Shown piece after piece: positions 50,389 through 59,401 of a stretch of DNA of 64,000 nucleotides (its first letter is position 1; every line of letters starts with the position of its first letter). The position numbers and the translations under genes were made by a program. Source of the stretch: Rhodospirillales bacterium. Lineage in GTDB: Bacteria > Pseudomonadota > Alphaproteobacteria > Rhodospirillales > Defluviicoccaceae. The notes under the pieces are model-generated. The model saw only the letters and a list, made by a program, of their open reading frames with translations, was not told the DNA's origin and did not search any database. The stretch is from NCBI GenBank assembly GCA_007694935.1, contig REES01000087.1, forward strand, positions 95,199 to 159,198, given 5' to 3'.

Positions 50389-51693
50389 ATGATCAAGCAG
50401 TTGCTGCCGCGAACCCTGTTCGGCCGATCGTTGCTGATCATCGTCACGCCGCTGATCGTGCTGCAGCTCGTCTCAGCCTATGTGTTCTATGAAAGCCACT
50501 GGGACACCGTGAGCTGGCGGATGGCCCGCGACCTCGCCGGCGATATGGGGGTGATCGTGGACAGCTTCCGGGACCTCCCGGAACCGGCGCAGCAGCAGTG
50601 GCTGCTGCGCCAAGCCCGTCAGCGCATGGGCATCGACGTCAGTCTGGCCGAGCACGCCATCCTCACCCGGCAGGGGCCCAGCGTCGGCCGGGGGGTGGAG
50701 CAGACCCTGGCCAATGCGCTGCGGGAACACATCGACAGGCCGTTCCGGGTCGATATCCGGCAGATCCCGTCGCATGTCGTGGTTGACGTGCAGATGCCCG
50801 AAGGCGTCGTCACCATGGTGGTCAGCAGCAAGCGGCTGTTCAGCTCCACCACTTATGTTTTCGTGCTATGGATGCTCGGCACCTCGATGATCCTGCTCGG
50901 GGTCGCCAGCATCTTCATGCGCAACCAGGTGCGCCCGGTGCTGCGGCTCGCCCGCGCCGCCGAGGCCTTCGGCAAGGGGCGCGACATGCCCCGCTTCAAG
51001 CCGCAAGGGGCGGCGGAGGTGCGCCAGGCCGCCGCCGCCTTCATCGCCATGCGTCAGCGCATCCTCCGCCAGATCCAGCAGCGCACCGCCCTGCTGTCCG
51101 GCGTCTCCCACGACCTGCGCACGCCGCTCACCCGGATGAAGCTGCAGCTTGAGATGATGCCGGCGGACGACGGCATCGAGGCCTTGAAGGGCGACCTCAC
51201 GGAAATGGAGCGGATGCTGGACGCCTACCTGGCATTCGCCCGGGGCGAGGGCTCGGAGCGGCCGGTCCCTGCCGACATCGGCGGCATCCTCGGCGACGTG
51301 GTGGAGAAGGCCCGGCGCAACGGTGCCAGTATCGCGCTGGAGGCGCCATCAGGGCTGGAGGCGACGGTCCGCCCTCTGGCGTTCCGGCGCGCCGTCACCA
51401 ACCTGGTGGAGAACGCGACCCGGTATGCCAGGCACGTCAGCGTGCTGGCGGAGCGGCGACGCGACGTCGTCGAGGTGCTGGTGGACGATGACGGTCCCGG
51501 CATCGCGGAGGCGGAGCGGGAGGAAGTGTTCCGCCCGTTCTACCGCATCGAAGGCTCGCGAAACCCGCTGACCGGCGGGGTGGGGCTGGGCCTCACCATC
51601 GCCCGGGACGTGATCCGCGGCCACGGCGGTGATGTGACCCTGAGTGACTCACCGCTGGGCGGTCTCCGGGCGCGGCTCTGGCTGCCGCTCTAG
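50389..51693 (+). CDS. EnvZ-like sensor histidine kinase
   Basis: A 434-residue membrane kinase: transmembrane helix about residues 12-34, periplasmic sensor domain about 35-158, second helix about 160-182, HAMP about 182-235, HisKA with the phospho-His in LLSGVSHDLRTPLTRMKLQ, and the ATPase domain with NLVENATRYA, DDDGPGI and GVGLGLTIARDVIRGHGG. It would phosphorylate the adjacent OmpR-type regulator. The stop codon overlaps the stop of the convergent ferredoxin-like gene by four bases. The signal sensed is not apparent. Confidence 0.93.
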   Translation: MIKQLLPRTLFGRSLLIIVTPLIVLQLVSAYVFYESHWDTVSWRMARDLAGDMGVIVDSFRDLPEPAQQQWLLRQARQRMGIDVSLAEHAILTRQGPSVGRGVEQTLANALREHIDRPFRVDIRQIPSHVVVDVQMPEGVVTMVVSSKRLFSSTTYVFVLWMLGTSMILLGVASIFMRNQVRPVLRLARAAEAFGKGRDMPRFKPQGAAEVRQAAAAFIAMRQRILRQIQQRTALLSGVSHDLRTPLTRMKLQLEMMPADDGIEALKGDLTEMERMLDAYLAFARGEGSERPVPADIGGILGDVVEKARRNGASIALEAPSGLEATVRPLAFRRAVTNLVENATRYARHVSVLAERRRDVVEVLVDDDGPGIAEAEREEVFRPFYRIEGSRNPLTGGVGLGLTIARDVIRGHGGDVTLSDSPLGGLRARLWLPL

Positions 51694-52388
51694 CCCTGGC
51701 CGTGACCGCCGTGGGCGGAGAGGAACCGCGCCATGTGGAAGTGCAACTGCGCCGGCGGATAGCGGAAGCCGCCGCCGACCGGGCAGGCGTTTCGGGCCCG
51801 GCAGCCCCCGCTACGACAGGCGGCGCCCGCCGGTGACTGAACGTGGTCCACGCAGGCGGCGACGTCGGTGCGGTTGCGGCCGATGGCGTCCACCGGGCAG
51901 GTGGTGAGGCACGCCCGCTCCCGGCACGTCGCGCATGGGCTCGCCTGCCCGACGGGAACCGGCAGCGGCAGGTGCCCGGGAAACAGGAGCGCGGCCCGGA
52001 AGGCGTGCCACAAGCCGGCCTCGGCATCGATCAGCGGGCCGATCGGGCTCTCCCCCAGCGCCAGAGCCCGCCGCGCCCACTGCTGGAACGGATGATACGG
52101 CGGGCCCTCGAACGGATAGAGCGGCCGGGCGCCGAACCGGGCCGCGACCGGCGCCACCACCACCCGGGTCCAGTCGTCCAGCGGGTGCGCTGCGGTGGCC
52201 CGGGCGGCGGCGTCGGTGGCCGCCGCGAAGGCCTGCCACATGGCGCCACCGACGTTGCCGATCAGCACCAGGGTGGCCGCGTCGGCCCCCTCCGCTGCCG
52301 GCAGCCGGTCGGCGGGCGAAAGGCGAAAGCCGCCCCGGGTGGTAAGGCCGCTGCCGGCGAATGCCTCGTCCAGTTGGTGAAGGATCAT
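51690..52388 (-). CDS. 4Fe-4S ferredoxin-like protein
   Basis: A 232-residue protein with a cysteine-rich C-terminal third. CATCRERACLTTCPVDAI resembles a 4Fe-4S ferredoxin half-motif (C-x2-C-x4-C-x3-CP), and CRSGGCRARNACPVG supplies a second cluster of Cys. The N-terminal part (residues 1-~140) has a Rossmann-like LVLIGNVGGAMWQAF and resembles small iron-sulfur proteins of unknown role. It may be an electron carrier; partner and pathway are unknown. Start ATG 52388 has no strong ribosome-binding site. Confidence 0.72.
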   Translation of the reverse strand: MILHQLDEAFAGSGLTTRGGFRLSPADRLPAAEGADAATLVLIGNVGGAMWQAFAAATDAAARATAAHPLDDWTRVVVAPVAARFGARPLYPFEGPPYHPFQQWARRALALGESPIGPLIDAEAGLWHAFRAALLFPGHLPLPVPVGQASPCATCRERACLTTCPVDAIGRNRTDVAACVDHVQSPAGAACRSGGCRARNACPVGGGFRYPPAQLHFHMARFLSAHGGHGQG

Positions 52389-52697
52389 GAATTCAAGGGT
52401 GCTCCGGCCGCGACCGGCCCGTCAACCCCCACCCGACTGCGTCGAGTGCGCTGCCGTGGTCCCGCCGGTCAAGGGCACGTCGCCGCTGCCGCGGGGATGG
52501 CCTCCGGCCCTCCTTGACCGCCACTGCGCTCGGCAGCCTGCCAAATCTGCAGGTCGGGACGAAGGGGTGGTTCGCGGTCGAACCAAGGGATGGAGCCAAG
52601 CCACTCAACCCACGGTCACGCCGCTACCCACACTGGATAGCGGGGAAGCACCGCTAAACTAAGACATCTGTACACCGTCATCGCGCGGTGTCGGCCT

Positions 52698-52725
52698 CGT
52701 CATCGCGAGCGCAGCGAAGCGATCC
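52698..52725 (+). repeat. REP-like element, copy A
   Basis: A 28-base element with core GTCATCGCGAGCGCAGCG and end CGATCC. It is one of five related copies around the GIY-YIG gene and is oriented opposite to copies B and D; A and B together form an imperfect palindrome. Confidence 0.75.
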
Positions 52726-52752
52726 ATACGACAACTGATGTGACCTGGCAAT

Positions 52753-52781
52753 GGATTGCTTCGCCTGCGGCTCGCAATGAC
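52753..52781 (-). repeat. REP-like element, copy B
   Basis: A 29-base copy in inverted orientation (GGATTGCTTCGCC... to ...CGCAATGAC). It pairs with copy A, giving the head-to-head layout typical of bacterial BIME elements. Confidence 0.75.
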
Positions 52782-52793
52782 AAGTCCGTAATG

Positions 52794-52820
52794 GTCATCG
52801 CGAGCGCAGCGACGCGATCA
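52794..52820 (+). repeat. REP-like element, copy C
   Basis: A 27-base copy in the same orientation as A, with ACGCGATCA at its end. It ends 13 bases before the start codon of the GIY-YIG gene, so it overlaps that gene's control region. Confidence 0.72.
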
Positions 52821-52833
52821 CAAAGGTCGTCTC

Positions 52834-53121
52834 ATGAAGGAACCCGCGGTTTACATCATGGCCAACCGGCGCAACGGCACCCTTTACACCGGCGTCACAT
52901 CGAACCTCGTGCAGCGCGTGTGGCATCATCGCGAGGGCACAGTGCGCGGTTTCACGGCACGTTACCGCTGCAAGATGCTGGTCTGGTTCGATTGCCATAC
53001 GACCATGGAGAGTGCCATCCTCCGCGAGAAGCAGATCAAGGGCGGCTCTCGGGCCAAGAAACTCGCTCTGATTGCAGCGATGAACCCGGAATGGCGCGAC
53101 ATCTATGGTGACATCATGTAA
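52834..53121 (+). CDS. Small GIY-YIG nuclease-domain protein
   Basis: A 95-residue single-domain protein of the UPF0213/YhbQ-like GIY-YIG group. VYIMANRRNGTLYTGVTSNLVQRVWHH carries the GIY-YIG-like strands (VYI...YTG) and the catalytic Arg; ILREKQIKGGSRAKKLALI contains the conserved Glu and KK pair. Such proteins are predicted single-strand or structure-specific nucleases of unclear role. AAAGG lies eight bases before the ATG. It is enclosed by REP-like repeats on both sides, a recurring association in proteobacteria. Confidence 0.87.
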   Translation: MKEPAVYIMANRRNGTLYTGVTSNLVQRVWHHREGTVRGFTARYRCKMLVWFDCHTTMESAILREKQIKGGSRAKKLALIAAMNPEWRDIYGDIM

Positions 53122-53134
53122 TCGGACAGCCCAT

Positions 53135-53163
53135 GAATTGCTTCGCCTGCGGCTCGCAATGAC
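53135..53163 (-). repeat. REP-like element, copy D
   Basis: A 29-base copy nearly identical to copy B and in the same orientation (GAATTGCTTCGCC... to ...CGCAATGAC). It begins 14 bases after the GIY-YIG stop codon. Confidence 0.75.
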
Positions 53164-53196
53164 TCATCAGGGGGTGTGACCGCCAGCGGTTTTCGT

Positions 53197-53224
53197 CGTC
53201 ATCGCGAGCGGAGCGACGCGATCC
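53197..53224 (+). repeat. REP-like element, copy E
   Basis: A 28-base copy oriented like A and C, with GCGGAGCGACGCGATCC as its right part. It makes a second inverted pair with copy D. Confidence 0.75.
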
Positions 53225-53241
53225 AGGCTCTACGCTCACCC

Positions 53242-53892
53242 TCAGTCGGCGAGTCGCTCCACATGGTCCGCAAGGTCCCACAGGTCGCGCACCGTGGCGG
53301 TGCCGGGCGGGAACGGGTCGGGCTGCCCGTCCCGCACCCGGCCGACGAAGTGTACCCCGTTGGCCGCGGCGGCGTCGTGGTCGGCGCGGCCGTCGCCCAC
53401 CATCAGGATGGAGCCGGGGTCGATCCAATGGGAACTGATGATGTCGTGGATCAATGTGGTCTTGTCCGGCGGCGAGCCCAGGATGCCGGCAAACACCCCG
53501 GTGATGCCGCGGCGGTCGATGATCCGCTCCAGCTCTTCCTGAGGGGTGGCGGAGACGATGGCGAGGGTCAATGCGTCGCCGTGGTCCCGCAGGAACGATT
53601 CCGCACCCGGAACCCAGGGGGCGGCCACCACCTTGTCCTCCACCATCGCGCCGAACAGGTCGGAAAGCCGCTTGACCTCGGCGTCCCCGGGAGCTTCCCC
53701 CAACAGCGTGGTATGGCAGCTGCGGATCCGCTCCAGCCGGGAGGTGCCGGCGCCGGAGAGGTAGCGGGCCGCTGCTGCATCCTGGATCGCCTCCCCGTAC
53801 GGGGCGTAGAGGGCGCGGAAGGCGGCCACCTTGAGGTCCATGGTTTCCACCAGGGTGCCATCGAAATCGAACAGGACGGTCGAGATCGTCAC
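53242..53892 (-). CDS. HAD-superfamily hydrolase (paralogue of 46427-47086)
   Basis: A 216-residue HAD hydrolase with LFDFDGTLVETMDLK (motif I), LAIVSATPQEELER (motif II), DKTTLIHDII and LMVGDGRADHDAAAANG (motif IV). The cap domain resembles that of the HAD gene at 46427-47086 (IRSCHTTLLG against IRHCHATLLG), so they are paralogues. GTG 53892 is taken as start because the domain begins directly after; the frame is open to 54033. The substrate is not known. It is divergent from aspS across 139 bp. Confidence 0.82.
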   Translation of the reverse strand: MTISTVLFDFDGTLVETMDLKVAAFRALYAPYGEAIQDAAAARYLSGAGTSRLERIRSCHTTLLGEAPGDAEVKRLSDLFGAMVEDKVVAAPWVPGAESFLRDHGDALTLAIVSATPQEELERIIDRRGITGVFAGILGSPPDKTTLIHDIISSHWIDPGSILMVGDGRADHDAAAANGVHFVGRVRDGQPDPFPPGTATVRDLWDLADHVERLAD

Positions 53893-54031
53893 CGGAACCC
53901 CATGGTTTCTGAGCCGACGACACCGTCGGCTTCCTCTCCGGCCACCGTTATGGTGGCGCCGCTTGACAAAGGCAACCGGCCGGTGTGGGTTGGCGCCGCG
54001 TCTGCTTCGGCCGGTCAGGTGAAAGACAACC

Positions 54032-55840
54032 ATGCATCCTTATCGAACTCATACGTGCGGGGCCCTGCGCCTCGACCACGTCGGCGCCACCGTCCGCCTG
54101 TCCGGCTGGGTCCATCGCAAGCGCGACCACGGCAACCTGCTGTTCGTCGACCTGCGCGACCATTTCGGCCTCACCCAGTGCGTGATCGATGCGGCGAGCC
54201 CGCTGTTCGAGGCGGTGACCGACGTGCGCCCGGAAAGCGTGATCACGGTGACCGGGCTGGTGGTGCGACGGACCCCGGACACGGTCAATCCCGCTCTCGC
54301 CACCGGCGAGATCGAGGTGCGGATGGCCGAGGTTGTTGTCGACTCGCCGGCCGACGTCCTGCCCATGCAGGTGGCTGGCGACTTGGAGTATGGCGAGGAG
54401 ACTCGGCTGCGGTACCGGTTCCTGGACCTGCGCCGCGACCGCCTGCATCGCAACATCGTGCTGCGGTCGGCGGTGATCGCCTCGCTCCGGCGGCGGATGA
54501 CCGAGGCCGGCTTCATGGAGTTCCAGACCCCCATCCTGACCGCGAGTTCCCCGGAGGGGGCCCGGGACTACCTGGTGCCGAGCCGGCAGCACCCCGGCAG
54601 GTTCTACGCCCTGCCGCAAGCGCCGCAGCAGTTCAAGCAGCTTCTGATGGCGTCGGGTTTCGACCGCTACTTCCAGATCGCGCCGTGCTTCCGTGATGAG
54701 GATGCCCGCGCCGACCGCTCGCCGGGGGAGTTCTACCAGCTCGACTTCGAGATGGCGTTCGCCACTCAGGACGATGTGTTCGATGCCATCGAGCCGGTGC
54801 TGGCCGGGGTGTTCGAGGAGTTCGGCAACGGCAAGGCAGTGACCCCGGTGCCGTTTCCCCGCATTCCCTATGACGACGCGATGCTGAAGTATGGTTCGGA
54901 CAAGCCGGACCTCCGCAACCCGCTGGTGATGGCCGACGTGACCGAGGTGTTCCGTGGTGGCAGCTTCGCGCTGTTCGCCCGCAACATCGACAAGGGTGCT
55001 GTGGTGCGGGCGATTCCGGCACCCAAGGCGGCAGCGATGCCGCGGAGTTTCTTCGACAAGCTCAACGACTGGGCGCGTGCCGAAGGCGCGGGCGGCCTCG
55101 CCTACGTGGTGTTTGCCGACGGCGAAGCGAAGGGCCCCATCGGCAAGAACCTTGAAGCCGGCGGCCTCGACGCGATCCGGACGGCCACCGGCACTGGCGA
55201 CGGCGATGCGGTGTTCTTCGTCTGTGCGAGGAAGGCGGAGGCCGAGAAGTTCGCCGGTCGTGCCCGGGAGCGGTTGTGCGACGAGTTGGGCCTGCGCGAG
55301 GCGGACACGTTCCGGTTCCTGTGGGTGGTGGACTACCCGGCCTACGAACGCAACCCGGAGACCGGGCGGATCGAATTCAGCCACAATCCGTTCTCCATGC
55401 CGCAAGGCGGGATGGAGGCGCTGGAGACGATGGATCCGCTGGAGATCAAGGCATTCCAGTATGACATCGTGTGCAACGGGGTGGAACTGTCGTCCGGTGC
55501 CATCCGCAACCACCGTCCCGACATCATGCTGAAGGCCTTTGCCATCGCCGGCTACGACGAGGCGGAGACCCGGCAGCGGTTCGGCGGCCTGTTCAATGCC
55601 TTTCGCTACGGCGCACCCCCTCACGGCGGCTGCGCGCCCGGCATCGACCGGATCGTGATGATGCTGGCGGACGAGCCCAACATCCGGGAGGTCATCGCCT
55701 TCCCGATGAACCAGCAGGCCCAGGACCTGATGATGGGGGCCCCGGCCGAGGTGGAGCCGGCCCGGCTGAGGGAGCTGCGCCTCAGGGTCGAGCTGCCTCG
55801 GGAGAAGAAGCCGACCGCACTGGCCGACGGCGCCGAGTGA
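54032..55840 (+). CDS. aspS: Aspartate-tRNA ligase
   Basis: A 602-residue class II aminoacyl-tRNA synthetase. The N-terminal OB fold reads [26 protein letters not shown]; motif 2 is [25 protein letters not shown]; the bacterial GAD insertion spans about residues 280-410; motif 3 is [19 protein letters not shown]. The length fits the bacterial type. AGGTGA lies nine bases before the ATG. If the genome lacks AsnRS it would be a non-discriminating enzyme feeding the amidotransferase route; this cannot be told here. Confidence 0.96.
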   Translation: MHPYRTHTCGALRLDHVGATVRLSGWVHRKRDHGNLLFVDLRDHFGLTQCVIDAASPLFEAVTDVRPESVITVTGLVVRRTPDTVNPALATGEIEVRMAEVVVDSPADVLPMQVAGDLEYGEETRLRYRFLDLRRDRLHRNIVLRSAVIASLRRRMTEAGFMEFQTPILTASSPEGARDYLVPSRQHPGRFYALPQAPQQFKQLLMASGFDRYFQIAPCFRDEDARADRSPGEFYQLDFEMAFATQDDVFDAIEPVLAGVFEEFGNGKAVTPVPFPRIPYDDAMLKYGSDKPDLRNPLVMADVTEVFRGGSFALFARNIDKGAVVRAIPAPKAAAMPRSFFDKLNDWARAEGAGGLAYVVFADGEAKGPIGKNLEAGGLDAIRTATGTGDGDAVFFVCARKAEAEKFAGRARERLCDELGLREADTFRFLWVVDYPAYERNPETGRIEFSHNPFSMPQGGMEALETMDPLEIKAFQYDIVCNGVELSSGAIRNHRPDIMLKAFAIAGYDEAETRQRFGGLFNAFRYGAPPHGGCAPGIDRIVMMLADEPNIREVIAFPMNQQAQDLMMGAPAEVEPARLRELRLRVELPREKKPTALADGAE

Positions 55841-55868
55841 CGCGGCGGAGCCGGACCGGAGCGGAACC

Positions 55869-57188
55869 GTGGGCAAGCGCAACGACGCGGGGGATTCAGC
55901 CGCCGCGACAGAGTCGGGAGGTCAGCCGCAACCGCCGTTGTGGGAAGTGGTGCCACTGGACCGGTTCGCCCGTCCCAGCGGACCGGCTGGCGAGACGGTA
56001 CGCAAAGGTCTGAGGAGGGGCTTCTGGCAACGCCTGCGAGGCGCTGATGAGGCCAGGGCGGCTGCCGGCGTGGCCAGCGTCGAAGAGGCGCCGGCTATTG
56101 CCGCTCCGGTGGTGGACCGGGCGGTGCCGCCGCCGGACTGGTCCGGGCCGGCAACGGCTCTGGAACTCGCCCTCGCCGACTGGCCGGATCCGGAAGCTGC
56201 GGCATCGGTGCGGCTGGTCGTTGGACCACCCCATGGCGGCACCGGAGAGATGCTTCGGCACGTCGCCTGGGCCCGGGGCTGGCGCGTGGTCGAGGCACCG
56301 CCGCCGGAAGCGATCCCGGCGGGGGCAGCGGGCTGGTTGGATCAACTCACCGATGGAGATGCCGGGCCGGTGGTGCTGCCGGCACTGGAGCATTGCTACC
56401 TTCGCCATCCCCTGGGCCTTGGCCTGATCCGGCGGTTGGCGGACCGCTATGCGGCGCCGGCGGTTCCCACCCTGATCGGTTGCGACAGCTGGGCCTTCGC
56501 CTACTTCGGCAAGGCGCTCGGCCTGCCACGATGGCTTCCATCGCCCTGGACCCTGCAGGCGCTCGACCACGAACGGACCGAGCGATGGCTCGCCGAGATG
56601 GCCGATCCGGCCCTGCGATTCCATCAGATCGATCGCGGCGACCTGGTGCTGCCGCCGCCGCTGGCCGCCGTCACCGCCGCCTCCCGTGGCCATGGTGAGG
56701 GCGACGACGAAGGTCATGAGGATGGAGACCAGGAAAGCGAGCCCGTTACCGGATTCTGCCGTTTTCTGGCCGCCTATGCCCGCGGCAATCCGGGCGTCAT
56801 CCGCGCTGTCTGGCGCCGCTGCCTGGAAGTCGGTGCCACCCAGGAGGTGGATCAGGCCATGCTGGATCGACTGGGCACACCGGCCGACGGGACCGACCGG
56901 GTCTGGCTCAGCCCGTGGCACAAGATGCCGTTGCCGACGCTGACCGCGGATCCGCCGGACCTGGATCAGTACTTCCTGCACAGCCTTCTGGTGCACGGGG
57001 GCCTGCCGGAAGACATCCTGCCGACGGTCCTGCCGACCCCTGGAACCGACCTGGGGCGCAGCCTCAGGCGCCTCATGGCCGACAACATCGTCGCCGACTA
57101 CGACGGCCGGTGGCAGGTGACGGCAACCGCCTATCCATCGGTCCGGAAGGTGATGGCGCGCCAGGGCCTGCTGCTGGACGCCTTTTAG
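55869..57188 (+). CDS. Unknown protein with P-loop-like segment, next to MscS
   Basis: A 439-residue protein I do not recognise. VRLVVGPPHGGTGEMLRHVAWARGWRVVEAP looks like a degenerate Walker A region (GPPHGGTGE without the usual Lys), and GPVVLPALEHCYLRHPLGLGLI could be a Walker B-like strand; later, VPTLIGCDSWAFAYF resembles a sensor strand of STAND/AAA-type ATPases. The C-terminal ~80 residues look like a winged helix (LRRLMADNIVADYDGRWQVTATAYPSVRKVMARQGLL). An acidic insert lies at about residues 277-296. It begins with GTG, 28 bp after aspS, and an MscS gene follows after 32 bp. Confidence 0.65.
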   Translation: MGKRNDAGDSAAATESGGQPQPPLWEVVPLDRFARPSGPAGETVRKGLRRGFWQRLRGADEARAAAGVASVEEAPAIAAPVVDRAVPPPDWSGPATALELALADWPDPEAAASVRLVVGPPHGGTGEMLRHVAWARGWRVVEAPPPEAIPAGAAGWLDQLTDGDAGPVVLPALEHCYLRHPLGLGLIRRLADRYAAPAVPTLIGCDSWAFAYFGKALGLPRWLPSPWTLQALDHERTERWLAEMADPALRFHQIDRGDLVLPPPLAAVTAASRGHGEGDDEGHEDGDQESEPVTGFCRFLAAYARGNPGVIRAVWRRCLEVGATQEVDQAMLDRLGTPADGTDRVWLSPWHKMPLPTLTADPPDLDQYFLHSLLVHGGLPEDILPTVLPTPGTDLGRSLRRLMADNIVADYDGRWQVTATAYPSVRKVMARQGLLLDAF

Positions 57189-57220
57189 CACGTTGCACAA
57201 GGATGGGGCGGGACCCGCAT

Positions 57221-58045
57221 ATGGACGACGCCGAACAGACATTGGTCAGGATCTTCAACGAGCTGGGTTGGCGGGAAGCGGCCGAGATCGCCGCCATCGT
57301 GATCGTTGCCTGGGCACTGACCACGGCAGTGCAGCGGGGCCTGCCGTGGCTCACCGAGCGGTTCCACCGGGCGAAGCGGCACCGCATCCTGCCGTTCGTG
57401 CCGGTGCTGAAGATGGTCATTCTGGTCGGGGCGCTGGCGATCACTCTCTCCATCGTCATCCGGCCGACGGTGGAGAACATGGTGACGATCCTGGGTGCCT
57501 CCGCCATCGCCATCGGCTTCGCCTTCCGGGACTACCTGTCCGGGGTGGTGGCCGGGGTGGTCGCGGTCTTCGAGCGACCGCACCGGCCCGGCGACTGGGT
57601 GAGGATCGGCGACGCCTACGGCGAGGTGACGAAGGAGGGGCTACGCGGGCTGGAGATGGTGACGCCGGACGACACCCGGGTGTTGATCCCCCATTCCAAG
57701 CTGTGGGACACCGCCATCTACAACGCCAATGCCGGCTCCCGCGAACTGATGTGCGTCGTGCGGTTCTTCGTCGATCCCCGCCACGACGCCGCGGCGGTGC
57801 GCTCGGCGCTATATGATGCCGCTCTCACCAGCCCGTATGTGCAGCTCGAATTGCCGATTACGGTGGTGTTGTGGGAGGAGCCGTGGGGCACCCACTACCG
57901 GGTCAAGGCCTATCCCGTGGACGCGCGCCAGCAATTCCAGTTCATCAGCGACGTGACCGTGCGGGGCAAGGCGGCCCTGGCGGCGCTTGGGGTCGCGCCG
58001 GCGGTCCCCTCCGTGAGCGTGGCTACCGCCGAGCCGTTACCGTGA
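57221..58045 (+). CDS. MscS-family mechanosensitive channel
   Basis: A 274-residue small-conductance mechanosensitive channel homologue. Three hydrophobic segments lead into the pore-lining TM3 region [40 protein letters not shown], followed by the beta domain ([24 protein letters not shown]) and the C-terminal vestibule. It would open under membrane tension. ATG 57221 is used (GCGGGA upstream); ATG 57203 is an alternative. It is probably co-transcribed with the preceding unknown gene and overlaps convergent msrA by nine bases. Confidence 0.9.
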   Translation: MDDAEQTLVRIFNELGWREAAEIAAIVIVAWALTTAVQRGLPWLTERFHRAKRHRILPFVPVLKMVILVGALAITLSIVIRPTVENMVTILGASAIAIGFAFRDYLSGVVAGVVAVFERPHRPGDWVRIGDAYGEVTKEGLRGLEMVTPDDTRVLIPHSKLWDTAIYNANAGSRELMCVVRFFVDPRHDAAAVRSALYDAALTSPYVQLELPITVVLWEEPWGTHYRVKAYPVDARQQFQFISDVTVRGKAALAALGVAPAVPSVSVATAEPLP

Positions 58046-58720
58046 TGCGGCAGAGGCGCCGGGGGCCGTGGCGCTGATGTCGCCAGGGCAGGGGACGCCG
58101 GTACCGCCGAGGCCGCAGTAGCCGAACGGGTTCTTGGCGAGGTACTGCTGGTGGTAGGCTTCGGCGTAGTAGAACGCGCCGACGTCATCGCGAATCTCGG
58201 TGGTGACGGTGCCGAGACCGGCCGCGATCAGTGCCGCCTGATAGGCGTCGCGCGAGGCCATCGCGGCAGCTCTCTGTTCCGGCGACGCGGCGTAGATGGC
58301 CGAGCGGTACTGGGTGCCGACGTCGTTGCCCTGGCGCATGCCTTGGGTCGGATCGTGGCTTTCCCAGAACAGCTTGAGCAGTTCCTGGAACGAGATCTGC
58401 TGCGGGTCGAACACCACCAGCACCACCTCGGCATGCCCGGTCAGCCCCGAGCACACCTCTTCATAGGTCGGGTTGGGAGTGTGACCGCCGGCGTAGCCCA
58501 CTGCGGTGGTAAACACCCCGGGCGTCTGCCAGAACACCCGCTCCGCCCCCCAGAAACAGCCGAGGCCGAAGGTGACGGTTTCGGTGCCGGCGGGAAACGG
58601 CGGTTTGAGCGGCCGGCCGGACACGGCGTGAGTGTCCGGAACCTGGACCGGTTGGGTGCGCCCAGGCAAGGCCTCATCGGCCGAGGGGATAGTCAGCTTG
58701 CGTCCCGTCTGCAACCACAT
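58037..58720 (-). CDS. msrA: Peptide-methionine (S)-S-oxide reductase
   Basis: A 227-residue MsrA. The catalytic Cys is in [56 protein letters not shown] and [21 protein letters not shown] follow, the last with the recycling Cys. It reduces methionine-S-sulfoxide in proteins. The N-terminal ~55 residues before the catalytic domain are a family-typical extension without a signal peptide. ATG 58720 is preferred to 58750. Confidence 0.92.
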   Translation of the reverse strand: MWLQTGRKLTIPSADEALPGRTQPVQVPDTHAVSGRPLKPPFPAGTETVTFGLGCFWGAERVFWQTPGVFTTAVGYAGGHTPNPTYEEVCSGLTGHAEVVLVVFDPQQISFQELLKLFWESHDPTQGMRQGNDVGTQYRSAIYAASPEQRAAAMASRDAYQAALIAAGLGTVTTEIRDDVGAFYYAEAYHQQYLAKNPFGYCGLGGTGVPCPGDISATAPGASAASR

Positions 58721-58840
58721 GCGCCGCTCTCTCGCCGTCGAACACTTCACCGCCTAATGTGGGGAAGCGCCGATCGCTTGAGAAGGGAGCGGGGTGTCGG
58801 CGGAATGCGGGCAGCCGGGCGCAGCCGCGCCGACAGGCCG

Positions 58841-59074
58841 TTACCGCTTGGCCAGCACCCTGATCAGGCGGACGAGCGCCAGGAGCGCGCTGGTCTTGTC
58901 CGGGGGCGCGGCCTTGGCCAGCTCGGCCAGGTCGGCAGCGATATAATGCAGTCCGGCGTAGAACAGACCTTGCTCGTCCGGCCCGGACCGATCCGAGGCG
59001 CGGGCGGGGACTTGGGGCGTGCACTGTGACAGCGCATAGCTCTCCAGGCGCGTGACGGTGCTACGGTCGGTCAT
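58841..59074 (-). CDS. Hypothetical protein, 77 residues
   Basis: A short soluble protein that I cannot assign. It starts MTDRSTVTRLESYALSQCTPQVPARASDRSG and then has a single amphipathic helical half (LFYAGLHYIAADLAELAKAAPPDKTSALLALVRLIRVLAKR). It resembles small uncharacterised alphaproteobacterial proteins of this size only in composition. GGAAGA lies three to four bases before the ATG. A plausible sigma-70 promoter lies about 150 bp upstream on the same strand. Confidence 0.55.
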   Translation of the reverse strand: MTDRSTVTRLESYALSQCTPQVPARASDRSGPDEQGLFYAGLHYIAADLAELAKAAPPDKTSALLALVRLIRVLAKR

Positions 59075-59224
59075 GGTTCTTCCAATCCTTCCCCTTGGGA
59101 CGGGGGCCGACCCAGGCGTCGGCCCCACCAGTGCGGTCGCATTCTGCCTGCACAGCGGCTGAGACCCGCAGCCTGTCACGATCTCCTTCGTGCCGGACGG
59201 TTCCCCCACCGCCCCATAAAACAT

Positions 59225-59253
59225 ACGATACCCATATGGGGCAATTGACGCAA
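59225..59253 (-). promoter_or_regulatory. Possible sigma-70 promoter for the 77-residue hypothetical
   Basis: On the minus strand TTGCGT (59248-59253) and TATCGT (59225-59230) are separated by exactly 17 bases; the spacer contains the palindrome CCCATATGGG (59231-59240), which might be an operator. It lies 150 bases before the hypothetical gene. Confidence 0.4.
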
Positions 59254-59401
59254 CCCTTGTGATGCAACTTATGGACCCGGTGAGTGAATTGTTTCGCTCC
59301 GGGCTTCCTGACGAAGGTCTCATGTTGGCACTTGGCAAGGGGTTCGGAAACCCGCTAGAAGCCGTTGTCAAACGTTCATTCTGTCCGCGAGGAGGCTGTC
59401 C

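Noticed and set aside
49988..51693. The petP/petR labels taken as proof of adjacent cytochrome bc1 genes
   Set aside because: No petABC genes are in the window, so the labels are kept only as resemblance.
53948..55882. A 644-codon minus-strand reading frame opposite aspS
   Set aside because: aspS is certain; the antisense frame is an artefact of codon bias.
59061..59267. A 68-codon minus-strand frame with a CVNC motif
   Set aside because: It overlaps the promoter candidate and start of the 77-residue gene, and has no ribosome-binding site or family.
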